Position numbers and translations under genes: made by a program | NCBI RefSeq assembly: GCF_020881035.1 | Contig: NZ_JAJITC010000005.1 | Span: forward strand, 426,398 to 490,397 | DNA: 64,000 bases | Source: Paraburkholderia translucens | GTDB lineage: Bacteria > Pseudomonadota > Gammaproteobacteria > Burkholderiales > Burkholderiaceae | Direction: 5' to 3' | Notes under the pieces: generated by a model | What the model was told of the DNA's origin: nothing | What the model saw: only the letters and a program-made list of their open reading frames with translations | Databases searched by the model: none | In this document: piece by piece, positions 26,735 to 36,337 of the stretch | Numbering within the stretch: position 1 is the first letter of the stretch | Layout: every line of letters starts with the position of its first letter

Positions 26735-28150
26735 ATGGCCGCTGTACCGTCCACAAAGGCCGCGCCCGCCGCGCGGATCGACGAATTCGAGGAACAAACC
26801 TATCGCAAGGTGGTGCGCCGCCTGCTGCCGGTGCTGCTGCTGTGCTACGTCGTCGCCTATCTGGATCGCGTAAACGTCGGCTTCGCGAAGCTTCAGATGC
26901 TCGACGATCTCGGCCTGTCCGACACGATGTACGCAATCGGCGCGAGCGCCTTCTTTTGGGGCTACTTCATTTTCGAAGTGCCGAGCAACGTGTTCCTGCA
27001 TCGCTACGGCGCGCGCTTCTGGATCGCGCGGATCATGTTCACGTGGGGGCTCGTGTCGATGGCGCTCGCGTTCGTCGGGCCGCTCGCGCACTTCGCGCAC
27101 GTCGAAACAGCGACGATGTTCTATGCGCTGCGCTTTCTGCTCGGCATCTGCGAAGCCGGCTTTTTCCCCGGCGTGATCCTCTACCTGAACTACTGGTTTC
27201 CGGCGCAGCGGCAAAGCCGCGTGATGTCCGGCTTCCTGATCGCGATGCCGGTCAGCCTGATGCTCGGCGGCGTCGTTTCCGGGTGGCTGATGGATCACAC
27301 CGCGGGTCTGTTCGGCTACCAGGGTTGGCAGTGGATGCTGCTGATCGAAGGCGTGCCGTCGCTGCTGACCGCATTCGTCGTCTACTTCTCGCTCGACGAC
27401 GGCATCGACCGCGCCAACTGGCTCACGGCGCAGGAGAAGAAGCTGCTCGCGGCCAATCTGCAGCGCGAAAGCGCGCACAAGACCGCGCGCTTCGGCTCGG
27501 CGGTGCGCGATCCGCGCGTATGGCTGCTGGTCGCGATCTTGCTCACCTTCAATACCGGCTTCTACGGACTCGCATTCTGGCTGCCTTCGATCATCAAGGC
27601 GACCGGCGTTCATGACCCGCTGCATATCGGCCTCTTGACCGCGATTCCGTATGGCGTGGCGATCGTCGCGACGCTGGCGAACGCCGCGCACTCGAAGAAG
27701 ACCGGTGAACGCCGCCTGCATGCGGCCATTCCGGCGCTGATCGGCGGCGTCGGGCTCATCATGAGCGCAGCTTTGGCGCATCATGTGGTGTGGGCAATCA
27801 CGTTTCTGACGATTGCCACCGCCGGCATCCTTGCGTTGATGCCGATTTACTGGACGTTCCCCGGACAGCTGCTGTCGGGCGCCGCGGCGGCTGCCGGCAT
27901 CGCGATGATCAATGCGATCGGCAACCTGTCCGGCTTTACCGGTTCGATGATTACCGCCGTCGCGAAAGATCTGACCGGCGACATCAACAACGGCACCTAC
28001 GCACTCGGTGCGTGCCTGCTGATCAGCTGCGTGCTGATCCTGCTCGTGCCGCGCACGATGCTGGCGCAGGCCGCCTCGAATGAAACGGGCGGCTCCGGCC
28101 GCGAGACGGCGCGTGCAGACAAGCGCGCAAAACAGGCAGAGCACGCCTAA
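26735..28150 (+). CDS. MFS transporter, ACS (sugar-acid) family
   Basis: A 471-residue major facilitator with about 12 membrane helices. The first helix region (YLDRVNVGFAKLQML) and FEVPSNVFLHRYGARFWIARIMFTWG are typical of the anion:cation symporter family that carries hexonates, aldarates and similar acids. First gene of the MFS-xylD-xylX-xylA operon. Xylonate or another pentonate is the natural substrate guess; xylose itself is possible but less usual for this family. Confidence 0.88.
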   Translation: MAAVPSTKAAPAARIDEFEEQTYRKVVRRLLPVLLLCYVVAYLDRVNVGFAKLQMLDDLGLSDTMYAIGASAFFWGYFIFEVPSNVFLHRYGARFWIARIMFTWGLVSMALAFVGPLAHFAHVETATMFYALRFLLGICEAGFFPGVILYLNYWFPAQRQSRVMSGFLIAMPVSLMLGGVVSGWLMDHTAGLFGYQGWQWMLLIEGVPSLLTAFVVYFSLDDGIDRANWLTAQEKKLLAANLQRESAHKTARFGSAVRDPRVWLLVAILLTFNTGFYGLAFWLPSIIKATGVHDPLHIGLLTAIPYGVAIVATLANAAHSKKTGERRLHAAIPALIGGVGLIMSAALAHHVVWAITFLTIATAGILALMPIYWTFPGQLLSGAAAAAGIAMINAIGNLSGFTGSMITAVAKDLTGDINNGTYALGACLLISCVLILLVPRTMLAQAASNETGGSGRETARADKRAKQAEHA

Positions 28151-28179
28151 GCAACCCTCACCAAAGAGAGACAAGCATC

Positions 28180-29964
28180 ATGTCAGCATCCACCCCGCGC
28201 CGTCTGCGCAGTCAGGAATGGTTCGACGATCCTTCGCACGCGGATATGACGGCGCTGTACGTCGAGCGTTTCATGAACTACGGTCTGACGCGCGAAGAGC
28301 TGCAGTCGGGTCGGCCGATCATCGGCATCGCGCAGACAGGCAGCGATCTCGCGCCGTGCAACCGGCATCACATCGAACTCGCGGCCCGCACGAAGGCCGG
28401 CATCCGCGACGCGGGCGGCATTCCGATGGAGTTTCCGGTGCATCCGCTCGCCGAGCAGAGCCGCCGGCCGACCGCCGCGCTCGACCGTAATCTCGCGTAT
28501 CTGGGCCTCGTCGAAATTCTGCACGGCTTTCCGCTCGACGGCGTCGTGCTGACTACCGGCTGCGACAAGACCACGCCTGCTTGCCTGATGGCGGCAGCCA
28601 CGGTCGACATGCCGGCGATCGTGCTGTCCGGCGGCCCGATGCTCGACGGCTGGCATGACGGCAAGCGCGTCGGCTCGGGCACTGTGATCTGGCATGCGCG
28701 CAATCTGCTCGCGGCCGGCGAGATCGATTACGAAGGCTTCATGGAGCTGACCACCGCGTCGTCCCCGTCGATCGGTCACTGCAACACGATGGGCACCGCG
28801 CTGTCGATGAACAGCCTCGCCGAAGCGCTCGGCATGTCGCTGCCCGGTTGCGCAAGCATTCCGGCCGCGTACCGTGAGCGGGGCCAGATGGCCTACGCGA
28901 CCGGCAAGCGGATCGTCGATCTGGTGCGCGAGGACGTGCGGCCATCGAAGATCATGACGAAAGAAGCGTTCGAAAACGCGATCGTGGTCGCCTCGGCGCT
29001 CGGTGCCTCGACCAACTGCCCGCCGCATCTGATCGCGATCGCGCGTCACATGGGCGTCGAACTGAGTCTCGAAGATTGGCAGCGAGTCGGCGAGCAGGTG
29101 CCGCTGATCGTCAACTGCATGCCCGCCGGCGAATATCTCGGCGAGAGCTTCCATCGCGCGGGCGGCGTGCCGGCGGTGATGCGCGAGCTCGCGAAAGGCG
29201 GCCTCGTGCACGAGCAATGCCTGACGGTGTCGGGACGCACGATGGGCGAAATCGCGGCCGCCGCGCCCACGCCGGATCGCGAGGTGATCAAGACGACCGA
29301 CGAGCCGCTCAAGCACGGTGCGGGCTTCATGGTGCTGTCGGGCAACTTCTTCGACAGCGCGATCATGAAGATGTCGGTGGTCGGCGATGCGTTCCGCAAG
29401 ACCTATCTGAGCGAGCCCGGCGCGGAAAACACTTTCGAAGCACGCGCCATCGTGTTCGACGGTCCCGAGGACTATCACGCGCGCATCAACGACCCGTCGC
29501 TCGAAATCGACGAGCATTGCATCCTCGTGATTCGCGGCACGGGCACGGTCGGCTATCCGGGCAGCGCCGAGGTCGTCAACATGGCGCCGCCGGCGGCGCT
29601 CGTGCGCCAGGGCATCACGTCGCTGCCGACGCTCGGCGACGGCCGTCAGAGCGGCACGTCCGCGAGCCCGTCGATTCTGAACATGTCGCCGGAAGCGGCG
29701 GCGGGCGGCGGCCTCGCGCTTTTGCGCACGAACGACCGCATCCGCGTCGATCTGAATTCGCGCAGCGTCAACGTGCTGGTCGACGAAGCCGAACTCGCGC
29801 GGCGCCGCGAAACCATGCGGTTCGAGATCCCGCCCGCTCAAACGCCGTGGCAGGAGCTGTATCGCAAGACGGTCGGCCAGCTTTCAACCGGCGGCTGCCT
29901 CGAACCGGCGACGCTGTATCTGAAGGTGATCGCCGAGCGCGGCAATCCACGGCATTCGCATTGA
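28180..29964 (+). CDS. xylD: D-xylonate dehydratase, IlvD/Edd family (XylD)
   Basis: A 594-residue dihydroxyacid/sugar-acid dehydratase. The three conserved cysteines that ligate the Fe-S cluster in this family are visible at Cys60 (APCNRH), Cys128 (TTGCDKT) and Cys201 (GHCNTMG). It converts D-xylonate to 2-keto-3-deoxy-D-xylonate. The length and position in the operon match Caulobacter xylD. L-arabonate dehydratase is the main alternative, since the family does not separate cleanly. Confidence 0.9.
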   Translation: MSASTPRRLRSQEWFDDPSHADMTALYVERFMNYGLTREELQSGRPIIGIAQTGSDLAPCNRHHIELAARTKAGIRDAGGIPMEFPVHPLAEQSRRPTAALDRNLAYLGLVEILHGFPLDGVVLTTGCDKTTPACLMAAATVDMPAIVLSGGPMLDGWHDGKRVGSGTVIWHARNLLAAGEIDYEGFMELTTASSPSIGHCNTMGTALSMNSLAEALGMSLPGCASIPAAYRERGQMAYATGKRIVDLVREDVRPSKIMTKEAFENAIVVASALGASTNCPPHLIAIARHMGVELSLEDWQRVGEQVPLIVNCMPAGEYLGESFHRAGGVPAVMRELAKGGLVHEQCLTVSGRTMGEIAAAAPTPDREVIKTTDEPLKHGAGFMVLSGNFFDSAIMKMSVVGDAFRKTYLSEPGAENTFEARAIVFDGPEDYHARINDPSLEIDEHCILVIRGTGTVGYPGSAEVVNMAPPAALVRQGITSLPTLGDGRQSGTSASPSILNMSPEAAAGGGLALLRTNDRIRVDLNSRSVNVLVDEAELARRRETMRFEIPPAQTPWQELYRKTVGQLSTGGCLEPATLYLKVIAERGNPRHSH

Positions 29965-29975
29965 CATGCAGGTGA

Positions 29976-30014
29976 CAAGGCCGGGCTTCGCATGCAACGC
30001 GACGCCCGGCCTTG
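29976..30014 (+). other. Hairpin between xylD and xylX
   Basis: CAAGGCCGGGC / GCCCGGCCTTG, a perfect 11-bp stem with a 17-base loop followed by CCCGTTTT. It could be a weak terminator that reduces xylX/xylA transcription, or an RNA stability element. Confidence 0.5.
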
Positions 30015-30048
30015 CCCGTTTTCCCACTTATCCGAAAGAGCCCATCCC

Positions 30049-31236
30049 ATGTCCGCAACTTCCCCTTCCAGCTTTCTTCCCGGCGACGTGAACGACGCGT
30101 TGCTGATCGGCCGCGTGTGGCGCAAGACCGAGCAGCACGAAGGACCGTGCGTGGTCGTCGTGCGCGGCGGCGAGGTGTTCGACATCACCACGGCCGTGCC
30201 GACGACCGCCGACCTGTTCGAGCGCGACGATGCCGCGCAATTCGCGCGCAGCGCGCCGGGCGTATCGCTCGGGCCGGTCGCGCAACTGATCGCAGCGAAC
30301 CTGCCGGGTGCGAGCGCACCTGCCGTGCGCCTGCTGGCACCGTGCGACGTGCAGGCGATCAAGGCCTGCGGCGTCACGTTCGCGGTGAGCCTGATCGAGC
30401 GCGTGATCGAGGAGCAGGCCGGCGGCGATCCGGCGAAGGCGAAGGAAGTGCGTGAGACGATCGCGTCGACGATCGGCACCGACCTGTCGAAAATCAAGCC
30501 TGGCTCCGAAGCCGCGATGAAGCTGAAGGCCGAGCTCGAGCGGCGCGATGCGTGGTCGCAATACATGGAAGTCGGCATTGGTCCGGATGCCGAAGTGTTT
30601 TCGAAGTCGCAGCCCATGTCGGCGGTCGGCTTCGGCGCGGACGTCGGTCTGCTCGCCGCGTCGGTGTGGAACAACCCGGAGCCGGAGATCGTGCTGGCGG
30701 TGAATAGCCGCGGCCGCATCGTCGGCGCGACGCTCGGCAACGACGTCAACCTCCGCGACATCGAAGGCCGCTCGGCGCTGCTGCTCGGCAAGTGCAAGGA
30801 CAACAACGGCTCGTGCGCGATCGGCCCGTTCGTGCGGCTGTTCGACGGCACGTTCTCGCTCGACTCGGTGCGCACCGCGAGCGTGTCGCTGCGCGTCGAA
30901 GGCGGGGATGACGACTTCGTACTCGACGGCGTGAGCCACATGACCGAGATCAGCCGCGACCCGGCCGACCTCGTCGCGCAGACTTACGGCCGCCATCACC
31001 AGTACCCGGACGGCTTCATGCTGTTCCTCGGCACGATGTTTTCGCCGATCAAGGATCGTGACGCGCCCGGCGCCGGCTTCACGCACCACCTCGGCGATCG
31101 CGTGACGATCTCGACGCCGCAACTCGGCGCGCTGACCAACACGGTGCGCCTGTCCACGGAAATCGAACCGTGGACGTTCGGCGTGCGTGCGCTGTACCGC
31201 AATCTCGCGGCCCGTGGCATGCTGGTTGCTGCCTAA
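30049..31236 (+). CDS. xylX: 2-keto-3-deoxy-D-xylonate dehydratase (XylX), FAH family
   Basis: A 395-residue fumarylacetoacetate-hydrolase-like protein with the metal-binding and fold motifs GVTFAVSLIERVIEE, WNNPEPEIVL and HQYPDGFMLFLGTMFSPI. It should remove water from 2-keto-3-deoxy-D-xylonate to give 2-oxoglutarate semialdehyde. The sequence matches my memory of Caulobacter XylX over its whole length. The start at 30049 is preferred; an earlier in-frame ATG at 29992 lies inside the upstream hairpin. Confidence 0.9.
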   Translation: MSATSPSSFLPGDVNDALLIGRVWRKTEQHEGPCVVVVRGGEVFDITTAVPTTADLFERDDAAQFARSAPGVSLGPVAQLIAANLPGASAPAVRLLAPCDVQAIKACGVTFAVSLIERVIEEQAGGDPAKAKEVRETIASTIGTDLSKIKPGSEAAMKLKAELERRDAWSQYMEVGIGPDAEVFSKSQPMSAVGFGADVGLLAASVWNNPEPEIVLAVNSRGRIVGATLGNDVNLRDIEGRSALLLGKCKDNNGSCAIGPFVRLFDGTFSLDSVRTASVSLRVEGGDDDFVLDGVSHMTEISRDPADLVAQTYGRHHQYPDGFMLFLGTMFSPIKDRDAPGAGFTHHLGDRVTISTPQLGALTNTVRLSTEIEPWTFGVRALYRNLAARGMLVAA

Positions 31237-31275
31237 CGGGATTGTCGCTGCGGTTTTCGAAAGGAGAATGAGGAA

Positions 31276-32718
31276 ATGAGTCAGTTTGCAAACTACATCG
31301 ACGGACAGTGGGTCGACGGTGCCAGCGTTTCGCGCAACGTCAATCCGTCGAATCTCGACGACGTGATCGGCGAGTTCGCACAGGCCGACGCCGAGCAGAC
31401 GCACCGCGCGATCAGCGCAGCGCGCAAGGCCTTCGCGACGTGGTCGTTGTCCACGCCGCAGCAGCGTTTCGATCTGCTCGACCAGGCGGGCAGCGCGATC
31501 CTCGCGCGCAAGGCGGAGCTCGGCAAGTTGCTCGCCCGCGAAGAGGGCAAGACGCTGCCCGAGGCGATCGGCGAAGTGGGCCGCGCCGGGCAGATCTTCA
31601 AGTTCTTCGCGGGTGAAGCGCTGCGCCTCGGCGGCGAAACGGTGCCGTCGGTGCGTCCGGGCATGACGGTCGAAATGACGCGCGAGCCGGTCGGCGTGGT
31701 CGGCCTGATTACCCCGTGGAATTTTCCGATCGCGATTCCGGCGTGGAAAATTGCGCCGGCGCTTGCCTACGGCAACACGGTCGTGATCAAGCCGGCCGAT
31801 CTGGTGCCGGCCAGCACATGGGAGCTGGTCAAGATCATCGCCGACGCGGGCGCGCCGGCAGGCGTGATCAATCTGGTGATGGGACGCGGCTCGGTGGTCG
31901 GCGAGGCGCTCGTGACGTCGCCGGATGTGGATGCGGTGAGCTTTACCGGATCCGTTTCGACAGGCCGCGCGATCGGCGCGAAGTGCTTCGAATCGGGCAA
32001 GAAGTTCCAGCTGGAAATGGGCGGCAAGAACCCGATGGTCGTGCTCGACGACGCCGATCTGAATGTCGCGATCGAAGCCTGCATCAACGGCGCGTTCTAT
32101 TCGACCGGCCAGCGTTGCACGGCATCGAGCCGGCTGATCGTGACCGCCGGGATCTATGACCGCTTTATCGATGGCATGAAGACCCGCATGCAGGCGCTGA
32201 AGGTCGGCGATGCACTTGCGGACGGCACGCACATCGGCCCGGTCGTCGACGATAAGCAGTTGGCGCAGGACGAGCGCTATCTGGCGATCGCGCGCGAAGA
32301 GGGCGGCACGGTGTTCGGGGGCGAGCGCGTCGAAGGCCCGACGCGCGGCTACTTCCTCGCGCCCGCGCTGGTCACCGAGACGACCTCGGCCATGCGCATC
32401 AACCGCGAAGAGGTGTTCGGGCCGGTGGCGTCGGTCATCAAGGTCAAGGACTACGAGGAGGCACTCGCGGTTGCCAACGACACCGAGTTCGGCCTGTCGG
32501 CCGGCATCTGTACGACGTCGCTGAAGTACGCGAGCCACTTTCGCCGCCATGTGCAGGCCGGCATGGTGATGGTCAACACCGCGACGGCGGGTGTCGATTA
32601 TCACGTACCGTTCGGCGGCAGGAAGGGGTCGAGCTACGGTCCGCGCGAGCAGGGCAGCTACGCGCGCGAGTTCTATACGACGGTGAAGACTGCTTATATC
32701 AACCCGGGCGCCGTTTAA
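31276..32718 (+). CDS. xylA: 2-oxoglutarate semialdehyde dehydrogenase (XylA)
   Basis: A 480-residue aldehyde dehydrogenase. The catalytic Cys281 lies in GQRCTAS and the general base Glu247 in LEMGG, at the normal spacing. It oxidises 2-oxoglutarate semialdehyde to 2-oxoglutarate, the last step of the Weimberg route. An AAAGGAGAATGAGGAA leader precedes the ATG. Note that the Caulobacter name xylA denotes this enzyme, not xylose isomerase. Closely related family members act on succinate semialdehyde; the operon context decides the assignment. Confidence 0.88.
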   Translation: MSQFANYIDGQWVDGASVSRNVNPSNLDDVIGEFAQADAEQTHRAISAARKAFATWSLSTPQQRFDLLDQAGSAILARKAELGKLLAREEGKTLPEAIGEVGRAGQIFKFFAGEALRLGGETVPSVRPGMTVEMTREPVGVVGLITPWNFPIAIPAWKIAPALAYGNTVVIKPADLVPASTWELVKIIADAGAPAGVINLVMGRGSVVGEALVTSPDVDAVSFTGSVSTGRAIGAKCFESGKKFQLEMGGKNPMVVLDDADLNVAIEACINGAFYSTGQRCTASSRLIVTAGIYDRFIDGMKTRMQALKVGDALADGTHIGPVVDDKQLAQDERYLAIAREEGGTVFGGERVEGPTRGYFLAPALVTETTSAMRINREEVFGPVASVIKVKDYEEALAVANDTEFGLSAGICTTSLKYASHFRRHVQAGMVMVNTATAGVDYHVPFGGRKGSSYGPREQGSYAREFYTTVKTAYINPGAV

Positions 32719-32749
32719 GACAGAGCCCGCGGCGGCACCCCAAACGGAA

Positions 32750-32787
32750 CTGGCCCGCCATCGCATTCAATCGCGATGGCGGGCCAG
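32750..32787. terminator. Bidirectional terminator-like hairpin
   Basis: A perfect 15-bp stem (32750-32764 with 32773-32787) with an 8-base loop, between the convergent xylA and DUF4148 genes. There is no clean T-run on either side, so it is terminator-like rather than textbook. Confidence 0.6.
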
Positions 32788-32864
32788 CAGGGGAAGCCGC
32801 GGGAGCGCTATGGCAGAGCGCTCCAGCAGGTACAGCTACAGCAACTTTCCAGCCGGGACGCAGC

Positions 32865-33131
32865 TTACTGCGCTGCGCGGCCTTGCTGCGACGAACCGCT
32901 TGCCACGCCGCCGACCGCGCTGTTTTGCGCAGCCACGCGCGCTTCAGCAGCCTGAATGTTCGACGGGTATTCGTTCGGGTTGTAACGTGCCGGGTTGTAG
33001 CCGGCCTTTTCGACCTGAATCAGCTCCTGGCGGACCTGCTCGCGCGTCAGCGGCTGGTTCGATTGAGCGAAAACGGCTACCGGAGCAGCGAGGGTAGCGG
33101 CGATAACGACAGCTTGAACGAGCGATTTCAT
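32865..33131 (-). CDS. Exported DUF4148 protein
   Basis: An 88-residue protein with a signal peptide (cleavage near Val-Phe-Ala-Gln, residue 23) followed by the DUF4148 motif (LTREQVRQELIQVEKAGYNPARYNPNEYP). This small periplasmic family is common and multi-copy in Burkholderiales, with unknown function. GGAGGTAG precedes the start. Single-gene transcript, convergent with xylA. Confidence 0.9.
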   Translation of the reverse strand: MKSLVQAVVIAATLAAPVAVFAQSNQPLTREQVRQELIQVEKAGYNPARYNPNEYPSNIQAAEARVAAQNSAVGGVASGSSQQGRAAQ

Positions 33132-33330
33132 TTTTTACTACCTCCAGGTTTGTCTTGTTCGGCTGCTAAACGCGTTTGTCTGCAGCAGTGATGACAGTCT
33201 AGGGGGAGCGGGAACTAGGGTAAATACCTAATTTCCGAACTCACTGTTCCTGGAATTAAAACAATATTGAGATGGCTGGGCCGTCGCGGATCGATTCCTG
33301 AACCGATTGGTTGCAGTTGCAGTGTCTGCG

Positions 33331-34164
33331 TCAACCGCCCGAGACGGCTTTTACGAGCATCAAAGCTCCGCTGGCGACGGCTACGACGCCGACCGCCCGT
33401 GCAACGCGTGCGCCGTCCGGTGCGAGACGCTCGGCGGTGATCGCGGCGGTCACGGCGGCCATCCAGCGCCAATCCGTCATGCCGACGACGAGCAGCACTG
33501 CCGTCAGCCCCGCGCAGCAGCCGGCGCAATCGATACCGATGCGCAGACCGTAGCGCCACGCGCTTGCCGCATCGGCAGCGAGACGCGGTGCCGCGCGACA
33601 GCAGGTGAGGCGGCGCGCTTTCCATGTGCTGAACTGCAACGCACCCGCAAGCAGGACGATGCCGCTGGCCGCGAGCGGCGCCGACCGCGCGAGCGCCGAC
33701 CAGCGCAATTCGAGCGCCGCGAGCGCGGCGCCCAGCACAAACACGGCGGCCCCGAGCGCTATCCATACGAGGGCATATCCGCCGCTCACCAGCATCGTCA
33801 GCAGCGCGCGTCGCCCCGCCGTTGCCCGCGCGCCGATCGCGTCGCGATAGCGGAGCAGCATCGACACCAGCGACGGCAGCATCATCGCCGCCATCATCGT
33901 GATCCACATGCTGATGAACGATGCGGCGGCGCGAGCCCAGGTGCGCCCACAGGTCGGCATCCATAGTGTCGACATCGACGAGCCTGCGGGCATCGGTAAG
34001 CGGCCCATCGCCGGCATCGACGCGTTGTGAGCAAGTGTCGCCGCGACGCTAGCGACGAACAGCAACGCGCAGAAGCCAACGAACACGCGCTCCGATGCGC
34101 CGGCCGCGCGCCGCGTGGCGAGGCGCTGTCCGCTCGCGCGGGCAGCGCGCACGAGCGGGCTCAT
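33331..34164 (-). CDS. DUF2182 integral membrane protein
   Basis: A 277-residue membrane protein of the DUF2182 family, with about seven hydrophobic segments. The typical N-terminal helix is followed by WITMMAAMMLPSLVSML, and a cysteine-containing IDCAGCCAGL segment lies late in the sequence. Family members are annotated as predicted metal-binding membrane proteins; the function is unproven. The start at 34164 overlaps the stop of the DUF899 gene by 4 bp (ATGA), so the two are co-translated. The open frame extends further upstream but inside the DUF899 gene. Confidence 0.85.
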   Translation of the reverse strand: MSPLVRAARASGQRLATRRAAGASERVFVGFCALLFVASVAATLAHNASMPAMGRLPMPAGSSMSTLWMPTCGRTWARAAASFISMWITMMAAMMLPSLVSMLLRYRDAIGARATAGRRALLTMLVSGGYALVWIALGAAVFVLGAALAALELRWSALARSAPLAASGIVLLAGALQFSTWKARRLTCCRAAPRLAADAASAWRYGLRIGIDCAGCCAGLTAVLLVVGMTDWRWMAAVTAAITAERLAPDGARVARAVGVVAVASGALMLVKAVSGG

Positions 34165-34925
34165 GACCGCTCGTACTCGTCGTGACGACGCCACCAGATG
34201 CCCTTCTCGTTGCGCCCCTTCGGTGCGCGATCGAGCCACTGGTACATGCCCCACAGCCCATCGACGCCGCGCGCATACGTCGAGTAGGTGTGGTAGACCA
34301 CGCCGTCTTCGAGCACGAAGGCACTCAAGCCGGGCCGGTCTCGCGTATAGGTGGCCGCGTCGGTGCCGCAGGTCGCCGCGAACTGTGCGACTGGTGCGGG
34401 GGCGGGCGTCACGTCCATCGCATGGCTGTTGCGTTCGTAGTTGTACTCGATGTTGCCTTCGCGCTGCTGCGCCTCGGTGAATGAGACGTTGAAGTCGAAA
34501 TTGAAATCGCCGCGTGCCGACGACGCCCACGGAAACGTCCAGCCCATGCGCTGTTTGTAAGCCTGCAGCTTCGCGAGCGGCGCGCGCGACACCGCCATCA
34601 GCATCACGTCATGATGCGCGAGATGCACGGCGAAACCGTCGAAGCCGTCGGCAATCGACGAGCACGACGGGCAGCCCGCCGTGTAGTCGGGGCCGAACAT
34701 GAAGTGATAGACGAGCAACTGCGAGCGTCCTCTGAACAGATCGGCGAGCGACGCGCTGCCTTCGTCGGTATCGAAGCGATAGTCCTTCTCGATCCTCACC
34801 CACGGCAGCGCCTGGCGTTGCCGCGCGAGCTCGTCGCCTTGTCGCGTATAGGCCTTTTCCGCGTCGAGCAGCGTGCGTCGCGCGGCGAGCCATTGTTCGC
34901 GTGTTCCGGTCGGATGCGTGGTCAT
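34161..34925 (-). CDS. DUF899 thioredoxin-like protein
   Basis: A 254-residue DUF899 protein. The thioredoxin-like fold contains FMFGPDYTAGCPSCSSIADGF, where the CPSC pair sits at the position of a redox CxxC. The C-terminus, WWRRHDEY, is typical. Its function is unknown; the family resembles peroxiredoxin-like oxidoreductases. The start at 34925 has GGAGGA upstream; an in-frame upstream start at 35000 lacks support. Partner of the DUF2182 gene. Confidence 0.88.
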   Translation of the reverse strand: MTTHPTGTREQWLAARRTLLDAEKAYTRQGDELARQRQALPWVRIEKDYRFDTDEGSASLADLFRGRSQLLVYHFMFGPDYTAGCPSCSSIADGFDGFAVHLAHHDVMLMAVSRAPLAKLQAYKQRMGWTFPWASSARGDFNFDFNVSFTEAQQREGNIEYNYERNSHAMDVTPAPAPVAQFAATCGTDAATYTRDRPGLSAFVLEDGVVYHTYSTYARGVDGLWGMYQWLDRAPKGRNEKGIWWRRHDEYERS

Positions 34926-35069
34926 GGTGGATTCCTCCGTGGGTTGTGCCGCGCCGCGCGGGCCCTTGCCGCGACGGCGTCGGTGAGGGTGGATGGTCAT
35001 GCTAGATTAGGGGCGGGCATCGACCGGGTGGGAGTGACAAGTGTGGCGGGATTTGCTTGATGCATTGAC

Positions 35070-36323
35070 GTGCTGCGCGCGGAATCACTCGCCGTGGACG
35101 CGCTGATCTCGGCGGCGGCGCGCGCGCTCGCGGCCGGCGATCCGCTCGGCGCGCTCGACCGGGTCGCGTTGCGCGACGACGCGCCGGCACTCGCGCTGCG
35201 CGGCATCGCGATGGCGCAGCTCGGCGATTTCGTGCGCGCCAAGGCGCTCGTACGCGGCGCCGCGCGCGCATTCGGCGCGCGGCATGCGGTGGAGCGTGCG
35301 AGATGCGTGGTCGCCGAAGCGGAGATCGCGCTCGCGTCGCGCGATCTTGCGTGGCCTGCCAGAACACTCGATACCGCGACCGCAACGCTCGACGCGCATG
35401 GCGATCGCGTCAATGCCGCGCATGCACGGTATCTGGCGGCGCGGCGCCTACTGCTGATCGGCCGTCTCGACGAAGCGGAGCGCAGGCTCGCTGCTCTCGA
35501 TTCCCGGCTGTTTCCGCCCGCGTTGCGTGCCGCGCATGAGCTGGTCGTCGCGGGCGTGGCGCTGCGGCGTTTGCGCAGCGGCGCTGCCCGAACCGCGCTG
35601 GCGCGTGCCCAACGCGCGGCACGCGAGGCCCGTATTCCGGCGTTGATCGCGGAAGTCGAAAGCGCTTCGCTGGCGCTGCGCAAACCGGCGGCGCGTATCA
35701 TTGCTCATGGCGAAGAAGAGCCGGTTCTGCTCGATCAAGTCGAGAAGCTCCTGACCGCCAACCAGGCGGGCGGCCCGCTGATCATCGACGCTTGCCGCTA
35801 CGCGATCCGCGATGCCAACGCGACGGTTGCGCTGGGGAGCCGGCCGGTCCTGTTTGCACTCGCGCGCATGCTCGGCGAGGCATGGCCTGATGACGTGCCG
35901 CGCGACACGCTCGTTGCGCGCGCATTCCGCGCCAAACGCGCCGACGAATCGCATCGCGCGCGCTTGCGCGTTGAAATCGGCCGGCTGCGCGCGGCGCTCG
36001 GCACACTCGCGAGCGTCCGCGCCACGTCGCGCGGCTTCGCGTTCGCGCCGCGTCATGCGCGCGAGGTCGTCGTGCTGGCGCCGCCAGTCGAAGGCGAGCA
36101 CGCGGCGTTGCTTGCGTTTCTATCGGACGGCGAATCGTGGTCGAGCTCGGCGCTTGCTCTGGTGCTCGGCGCGAGTCAGCGCACCGTGCAGCGCGCGCTC
36201 GATGCGCTCGCCGCGGCCGGCAAGGTGCAGCCGGTAGGCGACGGGCGGGCGCGCCGCTGGATGACGCCGCCCATCGCCGGATTCGCGACCGCTTTGTTAC
36301 TCCCCTCTCCATTCCCTTCGTGA
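35070..36323 (+). CDS. HTH transcriptional regulator with helical repeat domain
   Basis: A 417-residue protein with a GTG start. Residues about 1-200 are alanine/arginine-rich helical pairs resembling TPR repeats. A middle segment (about 255-330) resembles an OmpR-like winged helix. The C-terminal part has a clear helix-turn-helix (SSALALVLGASQRTVQRALDALAAAGKV). It probably regulates the divergent DUF899-DUF2182 pair or the beta-propeller gene that follows. The exact family is not recognised. Confidence 0.75.
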   Translation: MLRAESLAVDALISAAARALAAGDPLGALDRVALRDDAPALALRGIAMAQLGDFVRAKALVRGAARAFGARHAVERARCVVAEAEIALASRDLAWPARTLDTATATLDAHGDRVNAAHARYLAARRLLLIGRLDEAERRLAALDSRLFPPALRAAHELVVAGVALRRLRSGAARTALARAQRAAREARIPALIAEVESASLALRKPAARIIAHGEEEPVLLDQVEKLLTANQAGGPLIIDACRYAIRDANATVALGSRPVLFALARMLGEAWPDDVPRDTLVARAFRAKRADESHRARLRVEIGRLRAALGTLASVRATSRGFAFAPRHAREVVVLAPPVEGEHAALLAFLSDGESWSSSALALVLGASQRTVQRALDALAAAGKVQPVGDGRARRWMTPPIAGFATALLLPSPFPS

Positions 36324-36337
36324 ATAGGATGGCCGTT

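Noticed and set aside
30028..32766. 912-codon minus-strand frame opposite xylX and xylA
   Set aside because: Same reason: composition is that of a shadow frame and the plus-strand genes have full catalytic motifs.
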